64,000 nucleotides of DNA from the NCBI RefSeq assembly GCF_003240585.1, contig NZ_PCDP01000026.1:1-64000 (forward strand). The letters are read 5' to 3'. The position numbers and the translations under genes are program-made. The DNA is from Arminella tubonensis (GTDB lineage: Bacteria > Pseudomonadota > Alphaproteobacteria > Rhizobiales > Rhizobiaceae). The notes below the pieces were generated by a model. That model saw only the letters and a program-made list of their open reading frames with translations. It was not told the origin of the DNA and ran no database searches. Shown piece after piece: positions 1 through 8,546 of this stretch; position 1 is the first letter of the stretch, and every line of letters starts with the position of its first letter.

Positions 1-492
1 ACGAGACAACCGCCTTCCAGCAAATCACCCCAGTCCCGTCCATCAGTTTCTCAAGAAACCCTAGAACGAAGCAGTTCGTCGCCAGCAGCGCCGCCGCCCT
101 CGTCAGTGATCGGGCTTATAGACCCTACCCACAGAACTAGTCAACACACCCAATCACAAGTTTTTTGACAATTTTGTAACAGACTGTTTTTGTTATCTTT
201 TTACGATGATCGACGGGGAGCTTTGGAGCCAACCCGCGAGGAGGCTGCCGCTTGCTCGTTAAAATATTGTCCAGATGGTCAAAAATCGCTGTCCGCCGCA
301 GATGTGTCACATCGCATTCACTGACGATTGTCGGATTTCGCCATTCTGTCCCGCAGTAAAAGGCCCCAAATACCGGCCGCGGCCAGGGGACGACGGCAGC
401 GGCGCGGGCTTTCGGGGCGAAAACCATCGAAAAATTGGAACCGAAACCCGTATCGCGGTGTTCTCTCGGGGAACCATACTAAGGAGATCACC
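1..492. other. Left-edge non-coding stretch
   Basis: No gene is supported here. An AT-rich patch lies around 160-200, with a TTGACA at 165-170 but no well spaced -10 box. On the minus strand an ATG at 43 opens a frame of about 14 codons running off the left edge; it could be the start of a leftward gene but is too short to identify. The rest probably holds the promoter of the gene starting at 493. Confidence 0.4.
437..462 (+). promoter_or_regulatory. Possible EcfG-type promoter, imperfect
   Basis: GGAAC at 437-441, then 17 bases and TGTT at 459-462. The rhizobial general-stress sigma factor EcfG/RpoE2 prefers GGAAC-N16/17-CGTT, so this has one mismatch. It lies just ahead of the DUF883-like gene, a family often linked to stress. 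Weaker than the two perfect matches at 8054 and 9432. Confidence 0.3.
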
Positions 493-831
493 ATGGCTAC
501 CAACACCGACGACATCAGGAATTCGATGAGCAAGGACGTTGCAGCGCTTCAACAGGAGGTGTCGCGCCTGCAGAAGATGATTTCCGCTCAGGGCACCGAA
601 GCCTATTATGAGCTCAGGGACCGCGCCGGCAAGATCTACGACGATGCAGCGCCGAGGGCGAAGACCGCGGTTGCGCAAATCAAGGCCGGCAGCGTCGCCG
701 CCGCCGACGCTGCGCGGGAGAACGCAGCCGCCACGACGACGGCGCTGGTGCTGGTCGGCGCGATCGGTTTCCTTGCCGGCTATCTGCTCGGCGGAAATTC
801 TCAGCCGCAACCGCGAAACTGGTGGCGATAG
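493..831 (+). CDS. DUF883/ElaB-YqjD-like small membrane protein
   Basis: A 112-residue protein with a helical, charged N-terminal half (heptad-like pattern around residues 10-60, likely coiled coil) and one hydrophobic segment near the C-terminus rich in Gly and Ala (GAIGFLAGYLLGG), the plan of the YqjD/ElaB/DUF883 family. E. coli members are inner-membrane, stationary-phase proteins that bind ribosomes; that role is family knowledge, not visible here. The ATG at 493 was chosen because AAGGAG sits 6 bases upstream. A rho-independent terminator follows at 882. An imperfect EcfG-type promoter lies upstream. Confidence 0.8.
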   Translation: MATNTDDIRNSMSKDVAALQQEVSRLQKMISAQGTEAYYELRDRAGKIYDDAAPRAKTAVAQIKAGSVAAADAARENAAATTTALVLVGAIGFLAGYLLGGNSQPQPRNWWR

Positions 832-881
832 GGCACTCTATGTCGGCTGGCCTATGGCCGCCGGCAACCTACTTCTCATTG

Positions 882-911
882 AGCCCGCCTTAGTGGTGGG
901 CTTTCGCTGTT
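882..911 (+). terminator. Rho-independent terminator
   Basis: Arms GCCCGCC (883-889) and GGTGGGC (895-901) pair with one G-U, with a five-base loop, followed by TTTCGCTGTTTT. It ends the transcript of the small membrane-protein gene just upstream. Confidence 0.75.
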
Positions 912-997
912 TTCCGCGACGGCGCGCTCTATATATGTCTCACAAAAACCAAGATTTCGGGGGCGTAATAAGGGGCATAAGAGCTGGGAGGAAAACA

Positions 998-1201
998 ATG
1001 AATATCACGAGACCGGAGTGTATCGTCGAAGTCAGCGTCAACCGCGCCGGCGTGAGCCGCGCCGTTGGTATCATGAGCATGCGCCAAGCGCTCGAACTGC
1101 CTGACATTCCCGACCTTAGCTATACCCATCCGGACCCCGTTAAGGCGGCCGCCGGTGTTGCGCTCAATCGACAGGAACTTGCGAGCTTCCTGCTAAACTG
1201 A
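998..1201 (+). CDS. Small hypothetical protein
   Basis: A 67-residue open frame with a good ribosome site (GGGAGGAAAAC) directly before the ATG. It has no signal peptide, membrane segment or motif I recognise; the middle is rich in Pro and Asp (LPDIPDLSYTHPDP). It lies between a terminator and the pseudouridine synthase gene, so it is probably transcribed alone. It could be a short lineage-specific gene; the ribosome site is the main support. Confidence 0.5.
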   Translation: MNITRPECIVEVSVNRAGVSRAVGIMSMRQALELPDIPDLSYTHPDPVKAAAGVALNRQELASFLLN

Positions 1202-1403
1202 GGGCAGATTGGCACAACCAGCGGGCGCTTGGCACAACCGGTGCGGCGCGATGGTGGTCCTTGCTCGAAGGACTTGACTGCTGCTGTTCGTTTTAGTGTG
1301 CTCAGCGGCAAACCTGCTTATTTCAGCGGCCGTGATTTGCGATATGCGAAAAGGCGTGCGAAAGGATCGGGAGCATCTTTTCTGGGGCAAGCGGGAATAG
1401 CGA

Positions 1404-2210
1404 GTGAACCAGCGGCGTCCTGCGCAGAACGCACACAGAGCCACGAGAGGCCGCGATGAGCCGGGCGGCAGGCGCGCGACCCTTTCGCGTGCATTGTCGA
1501 AGCTTGGTTATTGTTCGCGAACGCAAGCCGAAGCGCTGATCGCCGAGGGACGCGTCAGCGTCGACGGGCGGAAGACGACGGATCCTGCCACCTGGGTCGA
1601 TCTCGACCTTGCCATGATCGCCGTCGACGGCGCACCGATCGCCGAGGAAAAGAAGCTCTACCTGATGTTGAACAAACCCCGCGGGCTGGTGACGACGCGT
1701 CACGACCCCGAGGGTCGGCCGACCGTATATGATTGCCTCAAGACCTTCGACGGACCGCATATCTCACCGGTTGGGCGGTTGGACAAGGCAAGCGAAGGGA
1801 TGCTTCTCTTCACCAACGACACGATACTGGCGCAGGCGCTGCTCGATCCGATCACCCATGTCACCAAGACATATCATGTGCAGGTCGACCGGATCATGGA
1901 TCCCACGCTTCTCTCACGAATGACGACGGGGATTATGGATGACGGCGAGCTCCTGACCGCGACGTCCGCGCGCCTGCTGCGGAGCGGCGATCGCAATGCC
2001 TGGATCGAAGTCGAGCTCAAAGAGGGCCGCAACCGGCAGATTCGCCGGATGCTGGAGGCGCTCGACGTCGAATGTCTCAGGCTTGTGCGGGTGGCAATCG
2101 CCGACCTGGTGCTCGGCGACCTGGCAAAGGGCGCTGTTCGTTCGCTGAGCGAGACCGAGGTCCGGCTTTTGCGGCAGAAGACCGGTGTGGAAAAGTTGAA
2201 GCGGAACTAG
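1404..2210 (+). CDS. rluB: RluB/RsuA-family pseudouridine synthase
   Basis: A 268-residue RNA pseudouridine synthase of the RsuA/RluB/RluE/RluF class, which isomerises uridine in rRNA. An S4 RNA-binding domain spans about residues 26-80 ([13 protein letters not shown]...), followed by the catalytic domain. The motif GRLDKASEG carries the expected nucleophile Asp at about 127, and [11 protein letters not shown] marks the start of the catalytic fold. The basic N-terminal tail (1-25) is common in rhizobial members. The start is a GTG; no in-frame ATG lies upstream of the S4 domain. The stop codon abuts the ATG of the next gene, so the two are co-transcribed. The exact target site (RluB versus a paralogue) cannot be told from motifs. 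Confidence 0.9.
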   Translation: MNQRRPAQNAHRATRGRDEPGGRRATLSRALSKLGYCSRTQAEALIAEGRVSVDGRKTTDPATWVDLDLAMIAVDGAPIAEEKKLYLMLNKPRGLVTTRHDPEGRPTVYDCLKTFDGPHISPVGRLDKASEGMLLFTNDTILAQALLDPITHVTKTYHVQVDRIMDPTLLSRMTTGIMDDGELLTATSARLLRSGDRNAWIEVELKEGRNRQIRRMLEALDVECLRLVRVAIADLVLGDLAKGAVRSLSETEVRLLRQKTGVEKLKRN

Positions 2211-2918
2211 ATGCCAGACAATTTGAACGCCTTGCAGCCCCATGATTTCTGGCAAGAGATCCATCCGGCCGGACATTTCACGACGGGCGGCGATTTCTTT
2301 GACTTCTATGTGGCGGAATTTGACGACGGGCGGCAACTGCGATTGCCGATCCGGGTTCTTGCCGAGGGAGATCGGGCGCTGGCTTCACTGATCATCAATC
2401 AGGCAAGCTTCTCCGTCGTGGATGAATTGGCTTCTGTCCTTGCGAAACAGATATCCGCCCTGGAAATCGAGGTGGTTGCCGGCCTGCCGACGCTCGGCCT
2501 GACGCTTGCAAGCGCCGTTGCCCAAAAACTCGGGCACGACCGCTATGTGCCGTTCGGGACATCGCGCAAATTCTGGTATCGCGAGGAGCTCTCGGTGCCA
2601 CTCTCCTCGATCACCACGCCGACCCAGCAAAAGAGACTATATATAGACCCTCGCATGCTGCCGTTGCTTGCGGGCCGGCGGGTGGCGCTGATCGACGATG
2701 TCATCTCCAGCGGCGCCTCCATCGTCTCGAGCCTGGAATTGATGACTGCCTGCGGCATCGAACCCGTCGTCATAGGCGCTGCCATGCTGCAATCCGATCG
2801 CTGGCGGCAGCGGGTCGGCGCCTTCGACGTCACGTGGATAGACCGGATCGTTGGGGTATTTTCGACGCCGATCCTGCGGCGATCGCCAAATGGTGGTTGG
2901 CAACCGGAGCGCACATAG
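2211..2918 (+). CDS. Phosphoribosyltransferase-like protein
   Basis: A 235-residue type I phosphoribosyltransferase. The PRPP-binding signature [13 protein letters not shown] sits at 158-170, and [13 protein letters not shown] (about 88-100) matches the pyrophosphate loop region. The fold resembles adenine or orotate phosphoribosyltransferases, but the base-binding hood differs and the substrate cannot be assigned. Its ATG follows the RluB stop codon with no gap, so it depends on that transcript. A SAICAR synthase gene lies 130 bases downstream, which loosely suggests a purine salvage or biosynthesis context. Confidence 0.8.
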   Translation: MPDNLNALQPHDFWQEIHPAGHFTTGGDFFDFYVAEFDDGRQLRLPIRVLAEGDRALASLIINQASFSVVDELASVLAKQISALEIEVVAGLPTLGLTLASAVAQKLGHDRYVPFGTSRKFWYREELSVPLSSITTPTQQKRLYIDPRMLPLLAGRRVALIDDVISSGASIVSSLELMTACGIEPVVIGAAMLQSDRWRQRVGAFDVTWIDRIVGVFSTPILRRSPNGGWQPERT

Positions 2919-3048
2919 AGCGCCGCGTATTCGCAGGGAGGCGCCAAGGCCGCACGATGCTTGCTTGACATCGGCGGTCAGCAAATTAAGGGTCGGCAAT
3001 AGAAGCGCCCATCGACCCGGGTGCGAAAGCCAGATTGGTGCCAGATTG

Positions 3049-4008
3049 GTGAATGCGTTGCGAATTCTCTCCGAAGCTTATTTTGAGGAACTGCCCAATT
3101 ACTACGGCGGCAAGGTGCGCGAGAATTATGACCTGCCGGATGGGCGCCGCATCATCATCAGCACCGACAGGCTCAGCGCCTTCGATCGCATCCTCACCTG
3201 CATTCCCTACAAGGGGCAGGTGCTGACCCAGACCGCGCGCTATTGGTTCGAGGCGACGAAGGATATCTGCCCGAACCATGTTCTTGAATATCCGGACCCG
3301 AACGTCGTCATCGGCAAGCGTCTCGATATCCTGCCTGTCGAGATCGTTGTGCGCGGCTATCTTGCCGGCACGACCGGAACCTCGATCCTGACGCTTTACA
3401 AGAAGGGTCAACGGGAAATGTACGGCATGCGACTTCCGGACGGCATGCGCGACAACCAGATATTGCCGCAGCCGATCATTACCCCGACCAGCAAGGAATT
3501 CGACGGAGGTCACGACGAGCCGCTGACGCCAGGCGAGATCATCGAGCGCGGGCTGTTGACGGCGGCGCAATGGCAGACCCTGTCGGACTACGCGTTCGCG
3601 CTGTTCAAACGCGGCCAGGAAATGGCGCTTGCCCGCGGACTGATCCTTGTCGACACCAAATATGAATTCGGCACCGACGAAACCGGCGCCATCATTCTCG
3701 CCGACGAGATCCATACGCCTGACAGCAGCCGCTATTGGCTGGCCGACGGCTACCAGGCAAGCTATGAGCGAGGCGAGCGACCGGCGAGCTTCGACAAGGA
3801 CTTCGTGCGCGCCTGGGTCGCGGCGCGCTGCGATCCCTACAAGGACGCAATACCCGAGATTCCGCTCGAACTCATCGAGCAAACGTCGAAAGTTTACATC
3901 GCAGCGTTTGAAGCGATCACCGCGACCAGTTTCATTCCCGACGACCGTGGCGACACGCCGCGCGACCGGGTTCGCGCAAGCCTCAGTTCATATTTTCCTG
4001 AGAGCTGA
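3049..4008 (+). CDS. purC: SAICAR synthase, long form (PurC-like)
   Basis: Phosphoribosylaminoimidazole-succinocarboxamide synthase joins CAIR and aspartate with ATP in purine synthesis. At 319 residues it is the longer, eukaryote/ADE1-like form rather than the roughly 240-residue bacterial form. Supporting motifs are [14 protein letters not shown] (about 20-33), [12 protein letters not shown], the stretch [30 protein letters not shown] and LVDTKYEFG. The GTG at 3049 is the best start before the conserved region; a TTG lies at 3046 and the frame stays open upstream without a convincing ribosome site. An 11-base direct repeat (CCAGATTGGTG) covers the start. Rhizobia usually also carry a short purC with purSQL, so this is probably a paralogue. 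Confidence 0.88.
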   Translation: MNALRILSEAYFEELPNYYGGKVRENYDLPDGRRIIISTDRLSAFDRILTCIPYKGQVLTQTARYWFEATKDICPNHVLEYPDPNVVIGKRLDILPVEIVVRGYLAGTTGTSILTLYKKGQREMYGMRLPDGMRDNQILPQPIITPTSKEFDGGHDEPLTPGEIIERGLLTAAQWQTLSDYAFALFKRGQEMALARGLILVDTKYEFGTDETGAIILADEIHTPDSSRYWLADGYQASYERGERPASFDKDFVRAWVAARCDPYKDAIPEIPLELIEQTSKVYIAAFEAITATSFIPDDRGDTPRDRVRASLSSYFPES

Positions 4009-4347
4009 CGTAGGGTTAGCTAAAATTTATCGGCTTCCATCCCCGGTCAAACCGGCTCGGACAGCGAATCGAGGGCGAGCATTTCGCCGGATTCGTAGTC
4101 GCCAGAGGTATGCTTTTTGCAACACTTGCTAAAATTCGTTATCCGCAAACGCCATTTGCCCCTATGCAGCCCCCAAACGGCCGGATCAAATTGCGAAAGG
4201 CACTGTGCTATTGCGAAACTGGTTGCTAGATTGCCGCGACTGCGTCGGACGATCTGCACCACTTGCGGATTGGCGTGTTCGTGACACGAAGTCATAACGA
4301 CTTCGTTAACATACTGATGATGTGTTTAGAATTGTGGGAAAAAAGTG
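4009..4347. other. Intergenic region without a visible gene
   Basis: About 340 bases between the SAICAR synthase and the outer-membrane factor gene. No reading frame with a ribosome site, no strong hairpin and no recognisable promoter box were found. It presumably carries the promoter of the downstream efflux lipoprotein. Confidence 0.4.
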
Positions 4348-5781
4348 ATGGTGTCCATTCGTACAGCCGCCCCTGCCCTGCTGCTTATCCTTGCAGGCTG
4401 CGTTAGTGGGCCGGATCATAAGCCACCGGAAATGCCGTTGCCTGCCAAATTCTCGGAAGGCGGCGTGAAGGCCACCGGAGACGTCGCCAGCACGGCCTGG
4501 TGGACGGCATTTAGAGACCAGCGTCTCGAGGGTTTCGTTAGTACGGGCCTCGCACAAAGCGTGCAGATCATGCAGTCGATCGAAGCCACCAATGCGGCAC
4601 AGTCGAATGTCACCGTTGCCGGCGCGGGATCGCTCCCCAGCCTGCTTGTCGGCGCTTCCCATACGACAAGTGGCCAGATGGGCAATCTGCGCACGCAGAC
4701 TTCGACGCAGAACACCACCGGGGGCAGCGCGACCGCCTCATGGCTGCTCGACCTTTTCGGCCAATATCGTCGCGCCCGAGAAAGCGCGCTCGATTCATTG
4801 GACGCAGCATATGCGACTGTGGACGTCACGCGTCTTGCCTACCTGCAGGATCTGGTCAACAGCTACATCAACGGCCGATATTTTCAGGCTCGCATTTCCA
4901 TTGCGCGGGAGAACCTCAAGTCTCGCCGCGAAACACTTGAGCTGACGAAGTTCCAGCTCGACGCCGGCGCTGCTTCACGCCTCGACGTGGTTCAGGCCGA
5001 AGGTCTTGTCAATTCGACACTGTCCGAGATCCCAGGTCTCGAGATCAGCTTCCGCCAGGCCGTGCATCATATCGCCACGCTCCTCAACGTGCCGCCGGCG
5101 ACTGTTATCGCCGACATGCAGAAGGGCACCACGCAGCCAGTATTCCGCGGCAGCGTCAGCACCGGCGTTCCAGCAGATCTCATCCGCAACCGTCCCGATA
5201 TCCGCAAGGCCGAGCGTGAACTCGCTGCAGCAACGGCCTCGATCGGTGTCGCCGAGGCGCAGCTCTACCCGACGCTCTCGCTCAGCGGCGCCATCTCGCC
5301 CTCCTACGTTCATACGTCGCTCGGCCATGGCGGACTGACAACGTGGTCCTTCGGTCCTCAGATCAGCCTGCCTATTTTCGACGGTGGTCTGCTGCGCGCC
5401 AACGTCAAGATCGCTGAATCGAACGCTCGCGGCCAGTATCTCAACTGGAAGCAGACCGTACTGACGGCTGTGGAACAGGTTGAAAACGCCTTGTCGGCCG
5501 TCAGCCGTGACGCCCAGACGGTTGCGGCGCTGCGCGCGCAGGTCAAGTCCTATCAGGAAGCGCTCGAGCTCTCGACCGCCAGCTACAAGGACGGCGCCTC
5601 CTCGCTGCTCGACGTACTGGATGCACAGCGATCGGTGACGGACGCGCAGGAAAGCCTGGCCCAGGCTGTTCAGCAGAGCGCGACCGACTATGTCGCCCTG
5701 AACGTCGCGATCGGCGCCGGCTACGTTGCAGCCAGCCCGGATGCAGCAAAGCCCGTCAAGGTTGCCTCCAAGGCAAACTAA
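4348..5781 (+). CDS. NodT-family RND efflux outer-membrane lipoprotein
   Basis: A 477-residue outer-membrane factor (TolC/OprM/NodT type), the exit duct of tripartite efflux pumps. A signal peptide ends in a lipobox (LILAGC, Cys18), so it is lipid-anchored. Two OEP repeats follow, with the family motifs RPDIRKAERELAAATA...VAEAQLYPTLSLSG and near the end YKDGASSLLDVLDAQRS. The ATG at 4348 follows a weak purine-rich stretch; an overlapping GTG at 4345 adds only one residue. No RND pump or membrane-fusion gene is adjacent, so it must work with components encoded elsewhere. A terminator follows at 5815. Confidence 0.92.
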   Translation: MVSIRTAAPALLLILAGCVSGPDHKPPEMPLPAKFSEGGVKATGDVASTAWWTAFRDQRLEGFVSTGLAQSVQIMQSIEATNAAQSNVTVAGAGSLPSLLVGASHTTSGQMGNLRTQTSTQNTTGGSATASWLLDLFGQYRRARESALDSLDAAYATVDVTRLAYLQDLVNSYINGRYFQARISIARENLKSRRETLELTKFQLDAGAASRLDVVQAEGLVNSTLSEIPGLEISFRQAVHHIATLLNVPPATVIADMQKGTTQPVFRGSVSTGVPADLIRNRPDIRKAERELAAATASIGVAEAQLYPTLSLSGAISPSYVHTSLGHGGLTTWSFGPQISLPIFDGGLLRANVKIAESNARGQYLNWKQTVLTAVEQVENALSAVSRDAQTVAALRAQVKSYQEALELSTASYKDGASSLLDVLDAQRSVTDAQESLAQAVQQSATDYVALNVAIGAGYVAASPDAAKPVKVASKAN

Positions 5782-5814
5782 CAAGGGTAGCCCGGCGTCA
5801 CTGCCGGAAGAATC

Positions 5815-5848
5815 AAAAACGCCGCGACATCGTTCGCGGCGTTTTTGT
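5815..5848 (+). terminator. Strong terminator after the efflux lipoprotein gene
   Basis: AAAAACGCCGCG and CGCGGCGTTTTT form a 12-pair stem with an eight-base loop, followed by a T-rich tail. The A-run on the 5' side makes it work in both directions. Confidence 0.85.
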
Positions 5849-5870
5849 TTTGGGCCTGTAGGAAACAAAC

Positions 5871-5901
5871 AAAAAAGGCGCCCCGCTCAGAGCGAGGCGC
5901 C
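5871..5901 (-). terminator. Leftward terminator-like hairpin
   Basis: Arms GGCGCCCCGCT (5877-5887) and AGCGAGGCGCC (5891-5901) pair with one mismatch around a three-base loop. The T-run appears only on the minus strand, so it suits transcripts coming from the DUF982 gene to the right. Confidence 0.65.
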
Positions 5902-5920
5902 ATGCATATCCAGATAAACA

Positions 5921-5947
5921 AAAAGGCCGGAATAACCCGGCCTTTCG
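5921..5947 (-). terminator. Second leftward terminator-like hairpin
   Basis: AAAGGCCGG and CCGGCCTTT pair around a short loop. On the minus strand the stem is followed by TTTTT; on the plus strand only by TTTCG. With the hairpins at 5815 and 5871 it makes three terminators in 135 bases. Confidence 0.65.
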
Positions 5948-6207
5948 TCATCCGCCCTCACATCAGTGCCAGTACATCCGTGGTCAAAGGGAAAGCGGAA
6001 CTGCAGCAAGAATGATAGCGAAAGGTTAACACTGGGTTAACGCTTCTGCACATCACTCGGAACATCATCATGTCGCGTCAATCGCGACAACTCATGTTCG
6101 GTGGCTGCATGACTTGACAGGAATATGGTACGCAAAATCATATTTTCAAGGCCAGCCCATCAAATAGGCCGGCTGCGGCAACGGCGTGGCTATCTCCGTG
6201 CGCGCCT
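5948..6207. other. Intergenic region, nothing recognised
   Basis: Between the hairpin cluster and the end of the DUF982 gene. No supported gene, promoter or repeat was seen. Confidence 0.4.
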
Positions 6208-6450
6208 TTAGTGCGTCGTCAGATGCGCTTCCTGCGTCGCAGAGATGAACATCTCGCGAGCCTCTTCGGCGGATCGACGACCATCCATGGCCGCACGGCA
6301 AACACTCCTGGCCGCCACATAAAGCGGACCCCGGCGATCCGGCCACATCTCGGAAAGGCAACGTAGCGCCTCAGAGGGACCGGTTACTGTTTTGGCGCCG
6401 CCTTGGGCGAAACCGACTTCGATCGGATTGCTCCACTTGATATGCCGCAT
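6208..6450 (-). CDS. DUF982 domain protein
   Basis: An 80-residue protein matching DUF982, a small family nearly confined to Rhizobiales and of unknown role. The family pattern is visible: a Trp and VGFAQGGAKTVTGPSEAL near the start, LSEMWPDRRGPLYVAAR in the middle, and the ending CRAAMDGRRSAEEAREMFISA. It is predicted cytoplasmic. GGAGGAGAGAC precedes the ATG on the minus strand. A perfect 14-base palindrome lies 23 bases upstream of the start, and two leftward terminators lie downstream, so it is probably monocistronic. Confidence 0.85.
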   Translation of the reverse strand: MRHIKWSNPIEVGFAQGGAKTVTGPSEALRCLSEMWPDRRGPLYVAARSVCRAAMDGRRSAEEAREMFISATQEAHLTTH

Positions 6451-6472
6451 GAATGTCTCTCCTCCACACGTT

Positions 6473-6486
6473 GTCCCAATTGGGAC
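6473..6486. promoter_or_regulatory. Perfect 14-bp palindrome upstream of DUF982 gene
   Basis: GTCCCAATTGGGAC reads the same on both strands and sits 23 bases before the start codon, in the leader or promoter of the DUF982 gene. Such a dyad suits binding of a dimeric repressor; the regulator is unknown. Confidence 0.35.
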
Positions 6487-6780
6487 GCCGTCCTTCCAGA
6501 CAGCATCACCACTATAACCTCAATCCGCTCTTACGGAAATATGGGCAAATGGAAATTGATCGCTACCGATGATGGTCCAGTGCGACGCGTTTGGCGTCAA
6601 CGGGAGAAAGCCCTGCGCGCAACGCCAAGCGCTCAAGACCGTAAAAATAATCCAGCTGATCAAGGAGCCATAGCTCCATTCGCTCCAGCATGAGTGGTCC
6701 TCCTGACTCTTTACTGTCAGTAGAACGTTGCAGCTTGGGCGAAGTTCCGGACCGGGCGGGTCCGGCTCGGCGGTCGCGAG
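6487..6780. other. Intergenic region with a doubtful short frame
   Basis: Between the DUF982 gene and the next leftward gene. A rightward frame from the ATG at 6541 (51 residues, MGKWKLIATDDG...) overlaps nothing but has no clear ribosome site, so it is left uncalled. No terminator or repeat was found. Confidence 0.3.
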
Positions 6781-7104
6781 CTAGAAATTCGAGCGAGCGC
6801 CGTCGGCCGCTATCATTTGGAACGTGGTTCCGTTCGTGACGATGGAAGCACAGCGTGTGCTACCTTCCGGCGATCGAATGCAAATCTGGCCGTTGGTGAC
6901 CTTGTATCCCTTTGCGCTGCCTGCCTTGTAGGTAAACCCATTCGGCTTCACTGTCCCGACAGCATTGGGGCCGAGATGTGCAACTATTTCCGCCTTGGTC
7001 GCCGGGCGCATGCCGGAGGAGGCCGCCGCTGCAGGCGCAGCGCCAACCATTGCCACCGCAGAGGCGCATAGCACGGCCAGAAAAGCATTCTTTGCAATAT
7101 TCAT
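6781..7104 (-). CDS. Small secreted protein
   Basis: A 107-residue protein. Residues 1-27 form a classical signal peptide (Lys near the start, AFLAVLCASAVAMVGAAPAAA), probably cut after Ala. The mature part contains KPNGFTYKAGSAKGYKVTNGQICIRSPEGSTRCASIVTNGTTFQMI with two cysteines that may form a disulphide. I do not recognise the family. The ATG at 7104 was preferred over a longer frame because it opens the signal peptide and follows TAGGATAT. Predicted periplasmic. Confidence 0.65.
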   Translation of the reverse strand: MNIAKNAFLAVLCASAVAMVGAAPAAAASSGMRPATKAEIVAHLGPNAVGTVKPNGFTYKAGSAKGYKVTNGQICIRSPEGSTRCASIVTNGTTFQMIAADGARSNF

Positions 7105-7284
7105 AATATATATCCTACCGATACCGGAACGAACGGGACCCTGTCGAGAGCCGACACAGCGGGAGAAATAGGACATATCAAGCTCGAAAGATACCGTTTT
7201 TGCCGCAGCGCACAAACGGCCGCCCGATTTCCACGGCGACGGCCGCTTTGATTTCAGGCTTTGACAAGCAAGGCTACCCAGCCA

Positions 7285-7545
7285 CTAATCGGCCGCTTTG
7301 CCATCTTCCTCTTCCTCGAACGTCAGTGCGACGTCGGCGTTTGCCGACAGTCGGACATCGTTGCCTTCGATTTCAGCCACCAGGCCGAGGGAAATGAAGT
7401 GATGGTGGCCCTTGTGCAATCCCTCGCCGCTATCCCTTTTCGTCAGCTTGATGCGGCCGCCCTCGACGTGGTCAACCGTTCCAAGATGCACGCCATCGGC
7501 GCCGATGACATTTGCATGCTCTTTAATCTGAGTTGCGTTGATCAT
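7285..7545 (-). CDS. DUF2171 domain protein
   Basis: An 86-residue protein with the DUF2171 layout: INATQIKEHANVIGADGVHLGTVDHVEGGRIKLTKRDS at the start, then GLHKGHHHFISL and an acidic tail (EEEEDG). It looks like a small PRC-barrel-type beta fold; the function of the family is unknown. The start was set at 7545 because AAGGGAGAATG precedes it. It lies in an island of small genes that includes two with general-stress promoters, though none was seen for this one. Confidence 0.8.
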   Translation of the reverse strand: MINATQIKEHANVIGADGVHLGTVDHVEGGRIKLTKRDSGEGLHKGHHHFISLGLVAEIEGNDVRLSANADVALTFEEEEDGKAAD

Positions 7546-7647
7546 TTCATTCTCCCTTGCAGATGCGTGATAACGCGCGACACCGCTTTTGGATGCGCGG
7601 GTCTGAAAAGATAGTTCCATCGGCAGACGCAGCGGCGCGACCGAATT

Positions 7648-7914
7648 TCAAAATGGCGGCGTGGCATATTCCCTGCTGACCAGCTTCAGGCTGCGATCCG
7701 GCTGAAGAATATAGGTCTCGTACACATTCCTCCCCAGCTGGTCGACGAAGTCATGCCGCAGCCGACTACCGATTGGCGACAGCAGGAGCTTCGTTCGCGG
7801 TTGACCGCCGTAGGTTATGCTGCCGGGGATCGGCTGCAACGGCTCCGACGTCTGGCTGCAGCCGGCGAGACCCAGGATACACATAAACGCCAGCAGGTTT
7901 CGGGTTGTCGCCAT
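7648..7914 (-). CDS. Small predicted lipoprotein
   Basis: An 87-residue protein whose N-terminus (MATTRNLLAFMCILGLAGCSQ) is a lipoprotein signal with lipobox LAGC, so Cys19 should be lipidated. The mature part includes a short basic and polar region with RLRHDFVDQLGRNVYETYI and RSLKLVSREYA. Family not recognised. Start at 7914 chosen because it opens the signal; a longer frame upstream has no support. Confidence 0.6.
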   Translation of the reverse strand: MATTRNLLAFMCILGLAGCSQTSEPLQPIPGSITYGGQPRTKLLLSPIGSRLRHDFVDQLGRNVYETYILQPDRSLKLVSREYATPPF

Positions 7915-8053
7915 ATTTTTCCAAGCTCTCTTGGCTTCGCCAACATAGCGCGAAAGGCTGGGGCGTGCCGACACAACGGGATGGTAAGTCCTATTGCAGT
8001 TGATAGCTAGGGTCGGAGCGGCAAGTGACAAGATCGTGAAACGGATGTTGCGA

Positions 8054-8078
8054 GGAACAGAATACGCCTTGGCACGTT
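8054..8078 (+). promoter_or_regulatory. EcfG (RpoE2)-type general stress promoter
   Basis: GGAAC at 8054-8058, exactly 16 bases, then CGTT at 8075-8078. This is a perfect match to the consensus recognised by the alphaproteobacterial general-stress sigma factor EcfG. Transcription would begin near 8085, about 40 bases before the TTG start at 8127. Confidence 0.75.
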
Positions 8079-8126
8079 TATCAGCCATAGCGCATAGAAA
8101 TTTGTGCTAACGAAGGAGTAAATAAA

Positions 8127-8459
8127 TTGAAATTTGTTCACAAAATTGCATTGACCGCGTCGCTGATCGCAGGCTCGGTGTTCTACGTTGCCGGGTCCGC
8201 TTCTGCGCTTCCCCTTTCCCCCCTCGACGGCACTGGGGATACCCAGATCATCCAGGTTCAGCGCCATGGTTCGGGAAACAATCAATACTCGGGACGCTAC
8301 GACGACGAGTGGAAACACCGTCACTATAGAGAGCGAAGCGACTGGCATCGCGAACGGTGGGATCGGGATCGGCGTCATTCCCGGGATTGGGATCGATACC
8401 ACGACCGGGACCGAGACCGCTATCACCACAGCCGCAGCGGTGTGACGATTCAGTTCTAA
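8127..8459 (+). CDS. Secreted His/Arg/Asp-rich stress protein
   Basis: A 110-residue protein with a signal peptide (KFVHKIALTASLIAGSVFYVAGSASA) and a strongly charged mature domain full of Arg, Asp, His, Trp and Tyr (HYRERSDWHRERWDRD, then DRDRDRYHH), ending VTIQF. The start is TTG at 8127, set by GAAGGAG eight bases upstream and by the signal peptide. A perfect EcfG promoter precedes it and a terminator follows, so it is a single-gene stress unit. Similar low-complexity RH-rich exported proteins occur in rhizobia without a known role; metal binding by the histidines is only a guess. Confidence 0.75.
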   Translation: MKFVHKIALTASLIAGSVFYVAGSASALPLSPLDGTGDTQIIQVQRHGSGNNQYSGRYDDEWKHRHYRERSDWHRERWDRDRRHSRDWDRYHDRDRDRYHHSRSGVTIQF

Positions 8460-8480
8460 GAATTTCGGTCCAAAGATTTT

Positions 8481-8510
8481 GGAGCCCCGGTCCGGGGCTC
8501 CTTACTTTTC
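8481..8510 (+). terminator. Rho-independent terminator
   Basis: GGAGCCCCG and CGGGGCTCC form a nine-pair stem around a three-base loop, followed by TTACTTTTC. It ends the His/Arg-rich protein gene. Confidence 0.85.
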
Positions 8511-8546
8511 GGCCGCGCGCTGCCCGCTACAATTGGCTGACGGCAG

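Noticed and set aside
6541..6693. Short rightward frame MGKWKLIATDDG
   Set aside because: No ribosome site or family; only 51 codons.
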